From a bacterium (GTDB taxonomy: Bacteria; Pseudomonadota; Gammaproteobacteria; Berkiellales; Berkiellaceae), in contig RFNU01000235.1 in NCBI GenBank assembly GCA_009927065.1, positions 1-15,020 on the forward strand: DNA of 15,020 nt, read 5' to 3'. Below the pieces are notes generated by a model, which was not told where the DNA came from, ran no database searches, and saw only the letters and a program-made list of their open reading frames with translations. Below, piece after piece: positions 1 to 6,987 of this stretch. The position numbers and the translations under genes are program-made. Within the stretch, counting starts at the first letter, position 1. Every line of letters begins with the position of its first letter.

Positions 1-103
1 ATGAATTCTGCGAGTTTTGTGAAAATTGCCCGATCAACTGAATAAAGTCATGCTTTTTAGATCAGGGTTGTGTTGACAAGATCTTCAAGAGAATAAAAAC
101 ATC
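1..103. other. window edge, no identified gene
   Basis: This is the stretch beyond the mlaB stop. A plus-strand frame is open from base 1 to a TAA at 43-45 and could be the last 14 codons of a gene entering from the left, but it is too short to identify. On the minus strand the mla operon runs into AT-rich sequence without a convincing hairpin plus T-tract. The ibaG (BolA-like) and murA genes that often follow mlaB do not begin here: the ATG on the minus strand near position 50 meets a stop after five codons. Confidence 0.3.
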
Positions 104-406
104 TCACGAGTTGGTAAGTAAATCAGTAATGCCATACGCTGATAAAAATCCTTCCAATGTTTTAGGAAGCTTCTTCAGCTTCCAGCTATATTGTTTTTGA
201 TAAGCCCAGCGACGCATTTCAACAAGTAAGGCAAAAAAACAAGAATCACCTTTTGTGATTTGTTCACAATGAACAATCACTTCCTGCTGTTCAAAGTTGA
301 TTTTTTGGATACCTTGCCACAAAGGCAAAATATCAACCATAGTATCAAAGCTAAACTCTCCGCTCATATAAATTGTTGAGCCTAAGACTTGCATACTCGC
401 GATCAT
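104..406 (-). CDS. mlaB: MlaB, STAS-domain subunit of the Mla phospholipid transporter
   Basis: Cytoplasmic STAS-domain protein of the MlaFEDB complex, where MlaB binds and stabilises the MlaF ATPase. It is about 100 residues, the usual MlaB length. The segment GDSCFFALLVEM lines up with the VDTGGLALLL stretch of E. coli MlaB, so the functionally important Thr of E. coli is a Ser here. It is the last gene of the operon and begins where mlaC ends. A GTG at 413-415 would also open the frame and overlap mlaC by 8 nt. I prefer the ATG at 404-406 because AGGTGAG (411-417) sits at good ribosome-binding distance from it. Sequence identity to the family is low, so the call leans on the operon position plus the STAS fold pattern. 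Confidence 0.85.
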   Translation of the reverse strand: MIASMQVLGSTIYMSGEFSFDTMVDILPLWQGIQKINFEQQEVIVHCEQITKGDSCFFALLVEMRRWAYQKQYSWKLKKLPKTLEGFLSAYGITDLLTNS

Positions 407-407
407 A

Positions 408-1019
408 TTACTCACCTGTTAACTTCTTCTGTATTAAAACGGTAGCGCCGTCAATACCTTCGCGAGCAATCACCTGCTCATATTGTGCTTGCAGCCCCTT
501 AAGCATAGAAACGCCTTCGACTAATACATCAAAAATCATCCAATTTTCTTTTACAAGATGCATTTGATAAATCCCTTTAATCGGGTCTTTATTGATTGAT
601 TGTTTATCGCCTGACTGCTGAATTTCACAAATGATCTGAATGCGAGATGCTGTTTTATAATCACTACTCCCTGTTCGATAATACTTTATCTGTCTATCTT
701 TAAAAACAAGAAGTGTAGAAGAATATGTTCTTGATAAAAGTTTAGTAAAGACTTGAATAAAATCTTCTTGCTGCTTTTTTGTAGCATCATTCCACGCTTT
801 ACGACCAACAACCCAACGAGCCATAAACTCAATATCAACATGCAATAAAATTTTTTTATTAATGATCTCATAAAGAGCATCATTTTTATCGTTATTGGCT
901 AGTTTATTTAAATCGATTAAAACATCATTAGTCACTTCTTGCATAAAAACCACCGGATCTTGTAATGCAAAAGCACATGAAAAACACACTCCAATAAGAA
1001 ATATAAGTTTTTTTAACAT
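408..1019 (-). CDS. mlaC: MlaC, periplasmic phospholipid-binding protein
   Basis: Soluble periplasmic carrier that shuttles phospholipid between the outer-membrane MlaA complex and the inner-membrane MlaFEDB complex. The N-terminus is a classic signal peptide: MLKK, a hydrophobic core LIFLIGVCFSCAFA, then probable cleavage before LQDP. The family hallmarks are clear: ARWVVGRKAWNDATKKQQ in the first half and WMIFDVLVEGVSML followed by QYEQVIAREGIDG near the C-terminus. The length of about 203 residues is close to E. coli MlaC (211). The frame also allows a TTG start at 1023-1025. The ATG at 1017-1019 is chosen because AAGGAT at 1029-1034 is 9 nt from it and only 3 nt from the TTG. It lies 18 nt downstream of the mlaD stop. 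Confidence 0.95.
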   Translation of the reverse strand: MLKKLIFLIGVCFSCAFALQDPVVFMQEVTNDVLIDLNKLANNDKNDALYEIINKKILLHVDIEFMARWVVGRKAWNDATKKQQEDFIQVFTKLLSRTYSSTLLVFKDRQIKYYRTGSSDYKTASRIQIICEIQQSGDKQSINKDPIKGIYQMHLVKENWMIFDVLVEGVSMLKGLQAQYEQVIAREGIDGATVLIQKKLTGE

Positions 1020-1037
1020 AATCAATTTATCCTTGAA

Positions 1038-1505
1038 TTAAGCCGCCTGCATCGAAGTGAGTAATTTAGAGATAAGCTCTTCTAAAACAACAGCAGAAAT
1101 CGTTTGACTAGAATCAATATAGCTATTTTGTTTCAAATAATTATCTGAAAATCCTGCTGAAAAAGAAAGATAATTATCGCCTAATAATCCTGCTGTAACA
1201 ATTGATAATCTAGAATCATCAGGAATTTGATTATAAGTATCAAAAATCTCTAATGTTACTTTTGCGTAAAAATTATTCTTATCCAAATGAATGCTTGTTA
1301 CTCGGCCAACAGTCACTCCAGCAATAGAGACCTTTGCTTGGTTTTTCAAACCACCAATATTCGAAAATTCAGCAACGACTGTATAAGAAGCATCAGGATG
1401 ATAAAATTTTCCGGCTCCACTCACTTGAACTGCTAAAAATAATAATGCACAAAACCCAGCAATAACTAGAGTTCCAACTGCTGTATAAAGAGTTTTTTCT
1501 TTCAT
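1038..1505 (-). CDS. mlaD: MlaD, MCE-domain subunit of the Mla transporter
   Basis: Inner-membrane-anchored MCE protein that forms the hexameric ring over MlaE and exchanges lipid with MlaC. There is one N-terminal membrane segment at about residues 8-29 (YTAVGTLVIAGFCALLFLAV). A single MCE domain follows, with the typical FSNIGGLKNQAKVSIAGVTVG and later AGLLGDNYLSFSAGF. At 155 residues it is shorter than E. coli MlaD (183). The shortfall is at the C-terminal end, where the pore helix region is reduced to a tail ending LISKLLTSMQAA. Start and mlaE stop share one base (TGATG), implying translational coupling, with GGTGA just upstream as a possible ribosome-binding site. Confidence 0.95.
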   Translation of the reverse strand: MKEKTLYTAVGTLVIAGFCALLFLAVQVSGAGKFYHPDASYTVVAEFSNIGGLKNQAKVSIAGVTVGRVTSIHLDKNNFYAKVTLEIFDTYNQIPDDSRLSIVTAGLLGDNYLSFSAGFSDNYLKQNSYIDSSQTISAVVLEELISKLLTSMQAA

Positions 1506-2284
1506 CAGTTCACCGTAAAACTTGTTAATATATAATCCAACGCTAATGTTAAGGCAGAGCTTAACACGACTGTTCTTGTTGTTGCTTTAGCCACTGCTTC
1601 CACTTGCGGCGCAACAAAATAACCTTGATAAATAGCAACTGCTACTGCATTAAAAAAGAAAATCAACCCTTTAAGTAAACTTTTAACAATATCATCATAA
1701 AAGTGTACAGTTGTAGCAATATTAGACCAAAAAGCACCATAATCAACACCCAATACACTAATACTTACTAAACTGCCGCCTAAAATTGCAACGCTAATAA
1801 AAACACTAATAAGTAGCGGTGCTACAAAAAGAACGGCCCATAAACGCGGTGCGATTAAACGGGCTAAGGGGTTAACGCCAATAACTTCTAAACTATCAAT
1901 CTGCATTGTAATACGCATGAGGGCTAATTCTGCCGTAATCGTAGAGCAGCTTCTTCCGATAAAAAACAAACTACACATGACTGGTCCAAGCTCACGAATC
2001 ATTGACATGGCAATAAGTTGGCCCAAAGCTTGTTCTGCTCCAAAACGCGCTAAGATAACATAACCTTGCAGGGCTAGCACCATTCCGATAAAGGCGGCAG
2101 ATAAAACGATTAAGCCTAAAGAATGTGTTCCTTGCTGCACTAAAGAATACTTAAATTGTGAGAAGAATTTTTTGTCATGATACATGAGGGATTGGTAAAA
2201 AAAACATACAAAATGCCCTATACGCCATACAGTCTCGTGTGTTTTTCTACCCAAGCACTCTATTTTATCAATCATTTCAGACAT
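1505..2284 (-). CDS. mlaE: MlaE, permease subunit of the Mla transporter
   Basis: Integral inner-membrane permease that works as a dimer with MlaF, MlaD and MlaB to move phospholipid. It is 259 residues, the expected size. The conserved block MIRELGPVMCSLFFIGRSCS, followed by TAELALMRITMQIDSLEVIG and PLARLIAPRLWAV, is the diagnostic core of the MlaE/Ttg2B family. Several hydrophobic helices are visible (residues about 52-75, 95-115, 150-175, 200-225 and the C-terminus). The start overlaps the end of mlaF by 13 nt. The ATG at 2282-2284 has GGCGAG 7 nt upstream. A second in-frame ATG three codons later is less well placed. Confidence 0.96.
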   Translation of the reverse strand: MSEMIDKIECLGRKTHETVWRIGHFVCFFYQSLMYHDKKFFSQFKYSLVQQGTHSLGLIVLSAAFIGMVLALQGYVILARFGAEQALGQLIAMSMIRELGPVMCSLFFIGRSCSTITAELALMRITMQIDSLEVIGVNPLARLIAPRLWAVLFVAPLLISVFISVAILGGSLVSISVLGVDYGAFWSNIATTVHFYDDIVKSLLKGLIFFFNAVAVAIYQGYFVAPQVEAVAKATTRTVVLSSALTLALDYILTSFTVN

Positions 2285-3075
2285 ATTAATTGCTCGCCTA
2301 TTGTATGAGCTGAAGGCATATTAAATTTTACTGGCCCATCAGCTAATGCTTGCACAAACTGCACCACTCCTGGATCTTGGCATCGCACAAAATCATGGGC
2401 TGTGCCATCAAAACGAATTTTCCCTTCATGCAGAAAAATGACTTTATCAGCTATAGCCAGTGTCTCACCGACATCATGAGAAACCAAGATTGAGGTAATA
2501 CCTAAATCTTGGTTAAATTGCTTAATTAATCTTACCAAGACCCCCATTGATATAGGGTCCTGTCCTGCAAAAGGTTCATCATAAAAAACAATTTCAGGAT
2601 CTAGAGCAATCGCTCGAGCTAATGCCACTCGGCGCTGCATGCCTCCTGATAATTGATGTGGATAATACGAAGCAGCAGCTCGTAATCCAACAGCCTCTAA
2701 TTTCATAATAGCAACAATTTCTTGCATGATCTCCGGAAGAGTTGTGTGCTCATCGATGGGAAACATGACATTTTCTAATACTGTTAAATCATTAAACAAT
2801 GCAGCTGATTGAAATAAAAATCCCATCCGACGCCATAGTTGATAAATACCCGAACCAATCCTGGAATTAAGCTCTTGATCCAATAAGGTAATTCGACCAT
2901 TGTCGGCTGTTAAACGACCGACCATTAAGTTAAGTAAAGTTGACTTTCCAGAGCCACTCGCCCCCATAATCGCCGTAATAACTCCAGGTTCAATTGTTAA
3001 AGAGATATCTTTTAATATATAACGGTCTGATCGTTTAAACGATACTTGTTCGAATTTAATTAAAGACATAGTCAT
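2272..3075 (-). CDS. mlaF: MlaF, ATPase subunit of the Mla transporter
   Basis: Cytoplasmic ABC ATPase that powers the MlaFEDB lipid transporter, and the first gene of the operon. All ABC motifs are visible: Walker A GASGSGKST at residues 38-46, the Q-loop in FLFQSAALFNDLTV, the signature LSGGMQRRVALARA, Walker B VFYDEPFAGQDP and the switch His in ILVSHD. FAGQDP and the first-gene position before mlaE mark it as MlaF and not another ABC protein. At 267 residues it matches E. coli MlaF (269). Two nearby starts exist, ATG at 3073-3075 and ATG at 3067-3069. GGAT lies just upstream and does not settle the choice; the longer one is given. Confidence 0.96.
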   Translation of the reverse strand: MTMSLIKFEQVSFKRSDRYILKDISLTIEPGVITAIMGASGSGKSTLLNLMVGRLTADNGRITLLDQELNSRIGSGIYQLWRRMGFLFQSAALFNDLTVLENVMFPIDEHTTLPEIMQEIVAIMKLEAVGLRAAASYYPHQLSGGMQRRVALARAIALDPEIVFYDEPFAGQDPISMGVLVRLIKQFNQDLGITSILVSHDVGETLAIADKVIFLHEGKIRFDGTAHDFVRCQDPGVVQFVQALADGPVKFNMPSAHTIGEQLICLK

Positions 3076-3165
3076 TTTTATCCAGTCTTATTGATCAATT
3101 AAAGAACTTCTTTATTGATTTATGTTTTTAAGCGCAATTACTTAGCTTATATCACTAAATCGCCA

Positions 3166-3193
3166 ATTTTACCTTACAAGTATGAATTAGCAA
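3166..3193 (-). promoter_or_regulatory. candidate sigma-70 promoter of the mla operon
   Basis: Reading the minus strand, TTGCTA (3188-3193) is followed after 16 nt by TAAAAT (3166-3171). These match the -35 and -10 consensus at 4 and 5 of 6 positions. It would give a leader of roughly 85 nt before mlaF. The spacing is one short of ideal and the region is AT-rich, so chance matches are likely. Confidence 0.35.
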
Positions 3194-3223
3194 AGCTACA
3201 AATTCACACTCTTTTAATATATT

Positions 3224-3273
3224 TTGCACAAAACAGATTAGTTTTTTATTTTAGTCAAAATAGATCATATACT
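3224..3273 (+). promoter_or_regulatory. weak candidate promoter for the kdsC-like/lptC/lptB genes
   Basis: On the plus strand TATACT (3268-3273) matches the -10 consensus at 5 of 6 positions but has no good -35 at 17 nt. An alternative is TTGCAC (3224-3229) with TATTTT (3247-3252) at a 17-nt spacing. Either would serve the rightward genes. No strong ribosome-binding site precedes the ATG at 3305. The exact start site cannot be decided by eye. Confidence 0.2.
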
Positions 3274-3304
3274 TAAAAAAGGTTTTCTCAAACATTTTAT
3301 CGAC

Positions 3305-3826
3305 ATGTCATTCAAAAACATTGAGGACTTCTCAAGAAAAATTTTATCGATACGGTGTATATCATTTGATTGTGAAGGTATTTTAACATTGAATGCGCGT
3401 CAATACAGACCCCCCTTTAATACAGTACCTATGAGTGACTCTGACTCTAATGCTTTAAAAAGATTAATAGCCTCAGGCTTTTTCACCATAGCTGTGATCA
3501 CAAGAAGTAAAAGTCCCTCGTTAAAAATATTCTTGCAAACCTTAGGTGTGGATTATCTTTACACGGGGATGAGCAATAAAATGATTGCTTATGAAGAGCT
3601 CAAATATATCTTACAGCTCACTGATAAAGAATGTTGTCATATGGGAGATGGCGATCCTGATCTTCCTTTGTTACAAAAAGCTGGATTAGCTATTACCGTC
3701 CCTCACGCCCCTAAATCTTTACAAGAATGTGCGGATTATTGCACTACAGCTCAAGGTGGTTGGGGAGCGGTCAAAGAAACAGTAGATCTTATTTTAAATA
3801 CGTATAAAAAAGGACAGCTTGAATGA
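3305..3826 (+). CDS. KdsC-like HAD phosphatase with altered catalytic motifs
   Basis: Resembles KdsC, the HAD-family phosphatase that makes Kdo for LPS, and sits directly before lptC as kdsC does in many Proteobacteria. The fold pattern is intact: motif I FDCEGILT (D22, E24), motif II ITRSKSP (T66), motif III NKMIAYEEL (K92), motif IV GDGDPDLP (D115, D119), and the family C-terminal pattern YCTTAQGGWGAVKETVDLIL. At 173 residues it is near family size. Several hallmark residues differ from typical KdsC: DVDG is DCEG, TGR is TRS, GDDxxD is GDGDPD and the ADAH segment is PHAP. Activity may be changed or lost, so no gene symbol is given. The last 4 nt (ATGA) overlap the next gene. Confidence 0.8.
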   Translation: MSFKNIEDFSRKILSIRCISFDCEGILTLNARQYRPPFNTVPMSDSDSNALKRLIASGFFTIAVITRSKSPSLKIFLQTLGVDYLYTGMSNKMIAYEELKYILQLTDKECCHMGDGDPDLPLLQKAGLAITVPHAPKSLQECADYCTTAQGGWGAVKETVDLILNTYKKGQLE

Positions 3827-4332
3827 ACATACTATTACATCTTTGTTTATATATTCTGGCAAGCTACTCTCTCATCGTTCATTGCGAGTCATGGATGAAA
3901 AAAAATTTCTCGTCTTTACTCCTTGATCAAAAAGAAAATCATGATTTTTTCATTAAAAACATCAAGCTCTCTATCGGCAACGATCTAGAAAAAAGTTCGA
4001 TTTTATATGCTCAACAAGCCATGCTCACTCCTCAAGGTCTAAAAATGTCAGTTATTAATGGTCAGTTGCATGAGCATGATAAAAATATCGATATTGTAGC
4101 TCAAGATGCTTTTTGGCCTTTTAATCAAAAAGTTATTTACTTTTTTAATAATTTTTCTATTGGCGATGATGAATTATCAATGACCACTTCCACTCTTAGC
4201 TATAATTTTGAAGAAAACATGTGCTTTAGTCATACAAAAACTTATTGGAAAACAAAAGATATGACTATGATTAATAATGAAATGCGAGAATCGGTCGATG
4301 AAATAAAGAGAGTATTCTTAAGGTCATCATAA
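3823..4332 (+). CDS. lptC: LptC-like LPS-export bridge protein
   Basis: Likely LptC, the inner-membrane-anchored periplasmic protein that passes LPS from LptB2FG to LptA. The call rests on an N-terminal membrane anchor (residues about 3-20), a following DFFIKNIKLSI that resembles the start of the LptC beta-jellyroll, alternating beta-strand-like sequence to about residue 150, and its place between a kdsC-like gene and lptB. Length 169 is slightly below E. coli LptC (191). It overlaps the previous gene by 4 nt and shares one base with lptB (TAATG), so all three are probably translated as a unit. It is strongly diverged. A single fused LptA/LptC-type protein is an alternative, since a separate lptA is absent here. 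Confidence 0.7.
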   Translation: MNILLHLCLYILASYSLIVHCESWMKKNFSSLLLDQKENHDFFIKNIKLSIGNDLEKSSILYAQQAMLTPQGLKMSVINGQLHEHDKNIDIVAQDAFWPFNQKVIYFFNNFSIGDDELSMTTSTLSYNFEENMCFSHTKTYWKTKDMTMINNEMRESVDEIKRVFLRSS

Positions 4333-5039
4333 TGTTAGAGTTGCGCAATATTTCAAAAAAAATAGATCATGCCGATATCTTAAAAGATGTCAGTTTCACA
4401 TTAGCTCCTGGCGAAATCAAAGGATTACTTGGTCCCAACGGTGCAGGTAAAACAACATTATTTTCTATCATGATAGGACTATTGAGTCCATCAGGTGGGA
4501 GTGTATTCATGGATAATATCCTTTTGAATTCATTAAGTCCTTCTCAACGTATCATTAAAGGCTTATGTTATCTACCTCAAGAATCATCTCTTTTTTCTGA
4601 TTTATCAGTATTAAGCAATATAGAATGCGCCCTAGAACTGAGAGGAATGTCTCATGCAAAAAACAGAAGAACTTATGCTACAGATCTTCTTAAGCTCCTT
4701 AATATTGAGACTTTATCTGATAAAAAAACATTAGTTCTATCAGGAGGACAGCGTCGAAGAGTAGAATTCGCTCGTCTTCTTGCCTGTCAACCCCGCTTTG
4801 TTTTACTGGATGAGCCATTTGCAGGAGTAGACCCATTATCTATCAATGACATTCAAGAACAAATTAAAATCTTACAACAGCATGGCATCGGTATTTTAAT
4901 TTCTGATCATAATATTCATGCTACATTAAATATTTGCCACTCAGCTCACGTTTTAATTCATGGCAATATGATTGCTTCTGGAACAAAAGAAGAGATCTAT
5001 GCAAACAAGAAAGTACAAGAGTGTTATTTGGGCGTATAG
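4332..5039 (+). CDS. lptB: LptB, ATPase of the LPS export transporter
   Basis: Cytoplasmic ATPase of LptB2FG, which extracts LPS from the inner membrane. Motifs: Walker A GPNGAGKTT (residues 34-42), Q-loop CYLPQESSLFSDLSV, signature LSGGQRRRVEFARLLA, Walker B VLLDEPFAGVDPLS and switch His in ISDHNI. YLPQE.S.F and FAGVDP are characteristic of LptB. At 235 residues it ends YLGV, a few residues before the end of E. coli LptB (241), whose C-terminal tail has been reported to matter for function. It is the last gene of the three-gene set, and the gap after it contains a mobile-element scar and no clear terminator. Confidence 0.95.
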   Translation: MLELRNISKKIDHADILKDVSFTLAPGEIKGLLGPNGAGKTTLFSIMIGLLSPSGGSVFMDNILLNSLSPSQRIIKGLCYLPQESSLFSDLSVLSNIECALELRGMSHAKNRRTYATDLLKLLNIETLSDKKTLVLSGGQRRRVEFARLLACQPRFVLLDEPFAGVDPLSINDIQEQIKILQQHGIGILISDHNIHATLNICHSAHVLIHGNMIASGTKEEIYANKKVQECYLGV

Positions 5040-5081
5040 CAGCATCTAAAAAATATACTGATCAGTGACTTGACTCTATTA

Positions 5082-5117
5082 GTGACACTCCCACCACTAA
5101 ATTGCTAGGACAATTCT
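5082..5117 (-). mobile_element. orphan IS200/IS605-type right-end scar
   Basis: On the minus strand this reads AGAATTG-TCCTAG-CAATT (a 5-bp AATTG/CAATT stem), then TAGTGGTGGGAGTGTCAC. It matches the element end at 14927-14964 at about 33 of 36 positions with one 2-nt gap. The layout of stem-loop followed by GGGAG..TGTCA resembles right ends of TnpB-bearing IS200/IS605 elements. No tnpB reading frame is attached: the aligned frame gives RIVLAI then TAG but is closed by TGA a few codons upstream. It sits between lptB and rpoN. Confidence 0.55.
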
Positions 5118-5136
5118 CATGTCTCACTGCTCATCT

Positions 5137-5169
5137 CCACCCAAATTTACTTTTGTAAATTCTGGATGG
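5137..5169 (-). repeat. hairpin next to the element scar
   Basis: CCACCCA AATTTAC (5137-5150), a TTTT loop, then GTAAATT C TGGATGG (5155-5169) form a 14-bp stem with one bulged base. The single mismatch on the plus strand (C5140/A5166) becomes a G-U wobble on the minus strand. The structure is therefore better as minus-strand RNA, the same strand as the adjacent right-end motif. It could be part of an omega-RNA-like scaffold or an unrelated terminator. Confidence 0.45.
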
Positions 5170-5294
5170 AGTATTTCGTGATTTTTCCATAAAATTTTAA
5201 TGTAATAATGTATTAACTTATTATGAAGAATTTATATTTAACGGAATGTTGCTAAAATTAAGAAGGTGAGCTTAAAGCGTGAGTATTGTTTTAA

Positions 5295-6539
5295 ATGAAA
5301 AATGCGATTTCATGCAGTATACAACAACACCTTGCGCTTACACCGACTCTGACTCAAGCTATAGGCCTATTACAATTATCACACCATGAGCTTCAAGAAG
5401 AAATAAATCGTTTAGTTGAAAAAAATCCTATGTTAAAGGTAAGCTACTCTTTCTCAAACGAACAGCATAATAATTTTTCCAATATGACCGATCAGTCTGT
5501 TTCTCTGGTCACTCATCTAGAAAATCAGCTTGTTTTTATGCATTTTAATGATGAAATTTATCAGTGGGGGCTAAAACTTATTTATAGCCTGGATGATCGA
5601 GGATTTTTAAGCAGCTCCTTTTATGAGGGCTTGCCTACAAAAATCACTCAAGCCCTGAAAAACTGGTTATTAAAAATCGATCCTATAGGCATAGGAGCTA
5701 CAAGCTTAAAAGAGTCTTTATGTTGGCAGCTAGAAAAAGATTTTATTTTAAAACAAAACCCTTTGACACCATATTTAATTGATTTCATAGAAAAATATGA
5801 TTTTTCTATGAAATCATTAATGCTTTTCAAAAAAAGATCTCGATTAACTGATACTCAAATGCATCAGTTGAAGTCTCTTATAGGATTATTAAATTTTAAT
5901 CCTGCGCAGCATTATGAGCACTCAATCGCTCAACAATACTATCAGCAACCAGATTTAATTGTTTGTAAAAATAATAATAAATTTGAAGTACATCTCAATC
6001 AAGATCTGATTCCTTCGTTGCATTTAGATGAGGTCGCATCTTATTCTTTTCATCAAAAAGAAATGAAAGAACTGGTGCAGCAAGCTAAATATCTTATCAA
6101 AATAGTTGATACGCGCTTCGATACTCTTATAAAAACAGCTTCTCTACTTGTTCATCATCAACAAGATTTTTTTGTTTACGGAAAAGCTGGATTAAAAACA
6201 TTAATATTAGAAGATATAGCTCAGCAGCTAGGGCTACATGAATCAACAATCTCTCGAATTATTGCTAATAAGTTAATTCAAACTCCTTTAGGAATATTTG
6301 AATTGAAAAGCTTACTCTCTCGAGGATTAAAAAAGAATTCTGGTGAAATTGTATCCACCGCTTCAGTGAAAGAGCTCATCCTGAGCCTTATACAACATGA
6401 GTGCGTATCAGAGCCTCTCTCTGATCAGGATATTGCTAACACTTTAAATAGACAAGGTTTTTGTATTGCTCGTCGAACGGTGACAAAATACAGAAAACAG
6501 CTTGACATTCAAACATCAACACAACGAAAAATACACTAA
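5295..6539 (+). CDS. rpoN: RNA polymerase sigma-54 factor RpoN
   Basis: Sigma-54, which directs RNA polymerase to -24/-12 promoters and needs AAA+ activators. The N-terminal activator-interaction region is clear (residues 1-48: QQHLALTPTLTQAIGLLQLS, then VEKNPML). The core-binding domain includes LLKIDPIGIGATSLKE (residues about 125-140). The helix-turn-helix LHESTISRII lies at about 314-323, and the RpoN box ARRTVTKYRK at 392-401. At 414 residues it is shorter than E. coli RpoN (477), mainly because the acidic linker after the N-terminal region is almost absent. The start is fixed by a TAA codon directly upstream (5292-5294). Only a weak ribosome-binding site is visible. hpf follows after 16 nt. 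Confidence 0.96.
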   Translation: MKNAISCSIQQHLALTPTLTQAIGLLQLSHHELQEEINRLVEKNPMLKVSYSFSNEQHNNFSNMTDQSVSLVTHLENQLVFMHFNDEIYQWGLKLIYSLDDRGFLSSSFYEGLPTKITQALKNWLLKIDPIGIGATSLKESLCWQLEKDFILKQNPLTPYLIDFIEKYDFSMKSLMLFKKRSRLTDTQMHQLKSLIGLLNFNPAQHYEHSIAQQYYQQPDLIVCKNNNKFEVHLNQDLIPSLHLDEVASYSFHQKEMKELVQQAKYLIKIVDTRFDTLIKTASLLVHHQQDFFVYGKAGLKTLILEDIAQQLGLHESTISRIIANKLIQTPLGIFELKSLLSRGLKKNSGEIVSTASVKELILSLIQHECVSEPLSDQDIANTLNRQGFCIARRTVTKYRKQLDIQTSTQRKIH

Positions 6540-6555
6540 CGATTGAGGACTATCT

Positions 6556-6906
6556 ATGAATATACAAATTACTGGGCAAGGCATTACTATTACTCCCGCA
6601 ATGCATCAACACATTCAAGAGAGCTGTTTACGTTTAACTGATCATTTTGAGGCTATTAATAAAGTTAAAGCTGTTATTAATAAGCCTGATACTCATCATC
6701 ATAACTTTCATGTGACCATGGAACTTCATGTAACAAAAGCCACTTTGTTTGCTAAAGCAGAAGATGAAGATTTTTACAAAGCAGTAGATATGGTCAAACA
6801 TAAAATAATACGTCAACTCGATAAACATCATGATATTTTAATGGATCGTCATCATCATGGAAAAAGACACGATGATCATCTTGATTTACATCACGATCAA
6901 GAATAG
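6556..6906 (+). CDS. hpf: ribosome hibernation-promoting factor, short form, with His/Asp-rich tail
   Basis: HPF/YfiA-family protein that binds the 30S decoding region and helps form inactive 100S ribosomes in starvation. MNIQITGQGITITPAM and the AEDEDFYKAVDMVKHKIIRQLDKH segment are typical. The conserved domain ends near residue 92. The remaining tail is unusual: nine His and seven Asp within the last 28 residues, making the protein 116 residues against 95 in E. coli. It lacks the second domain of long HPF. GAGG 8 nt before the ATG supports the start. Position directly after rpoN is the standard gammaproteobacterial order, but ptsN and rapZ do not follow. Confidence 0.95.
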   Translation: MNIQITGQGITITPAMHQHIQESCLRLTDHFEAINKVKAVINKPDTHHHNFHVTMELHVTKATLFAKAEDEDFYKAVDMVKHKIIRQLDKHHDILMDRHHHGKRHDDHLDLHHDQE

Positions 6907-6945
6907 TGATCGACTCCCACGCCACTCAAAAGCACTGACAGCTAA
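6906..6945 (-). repeat. possible third, degraded element end
   Basis: The minus strand reads TTTTGAGTGGCGTGGGAGTCGATCAC, close to the GAGTGGTGGGAG..TGTCAC block of the two better copies, with an AGCTTTAGCT mini-hairpin upstream. The match is partial and has extra bases, so this is a weak call. It begins on the last base of the hpf stop codon, between hpf and the convergent pmbA. Confidence 0.3.
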
Positions 6946-6959
6946 AGCTCGAGAGTCAC

Positions 6960-6987
6960 AAAGCGATGCCTTACAGGCAATCGCTTT
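6960..6987. terminator. hairpin between convergent hpf and pmbA
   Basis: AAAGCGATGCC (6960-6970), loop TTACA, then GGCAATCGCTTT (6976-6987) form an 11-bp stem with one bulged A. It covers the stop codon and last codons of pmbA. It may end transcription from both sides, but neither strand has a proper T-tract after the stem, so it may instead be part of the neighbouring repeat. Confidence 0.35.

Noticed and set aside
373..567. 64-codon plus-strand frame opposite mlaC/mlaB
   Set aside because: Antisense shadow of mlaC, no ribosome-binding site.
5057..5066. ACTGATCAGT palindrome after lptB
   Set aside because: Ten bases only, no T-tract; too short to call an operator or terminator.
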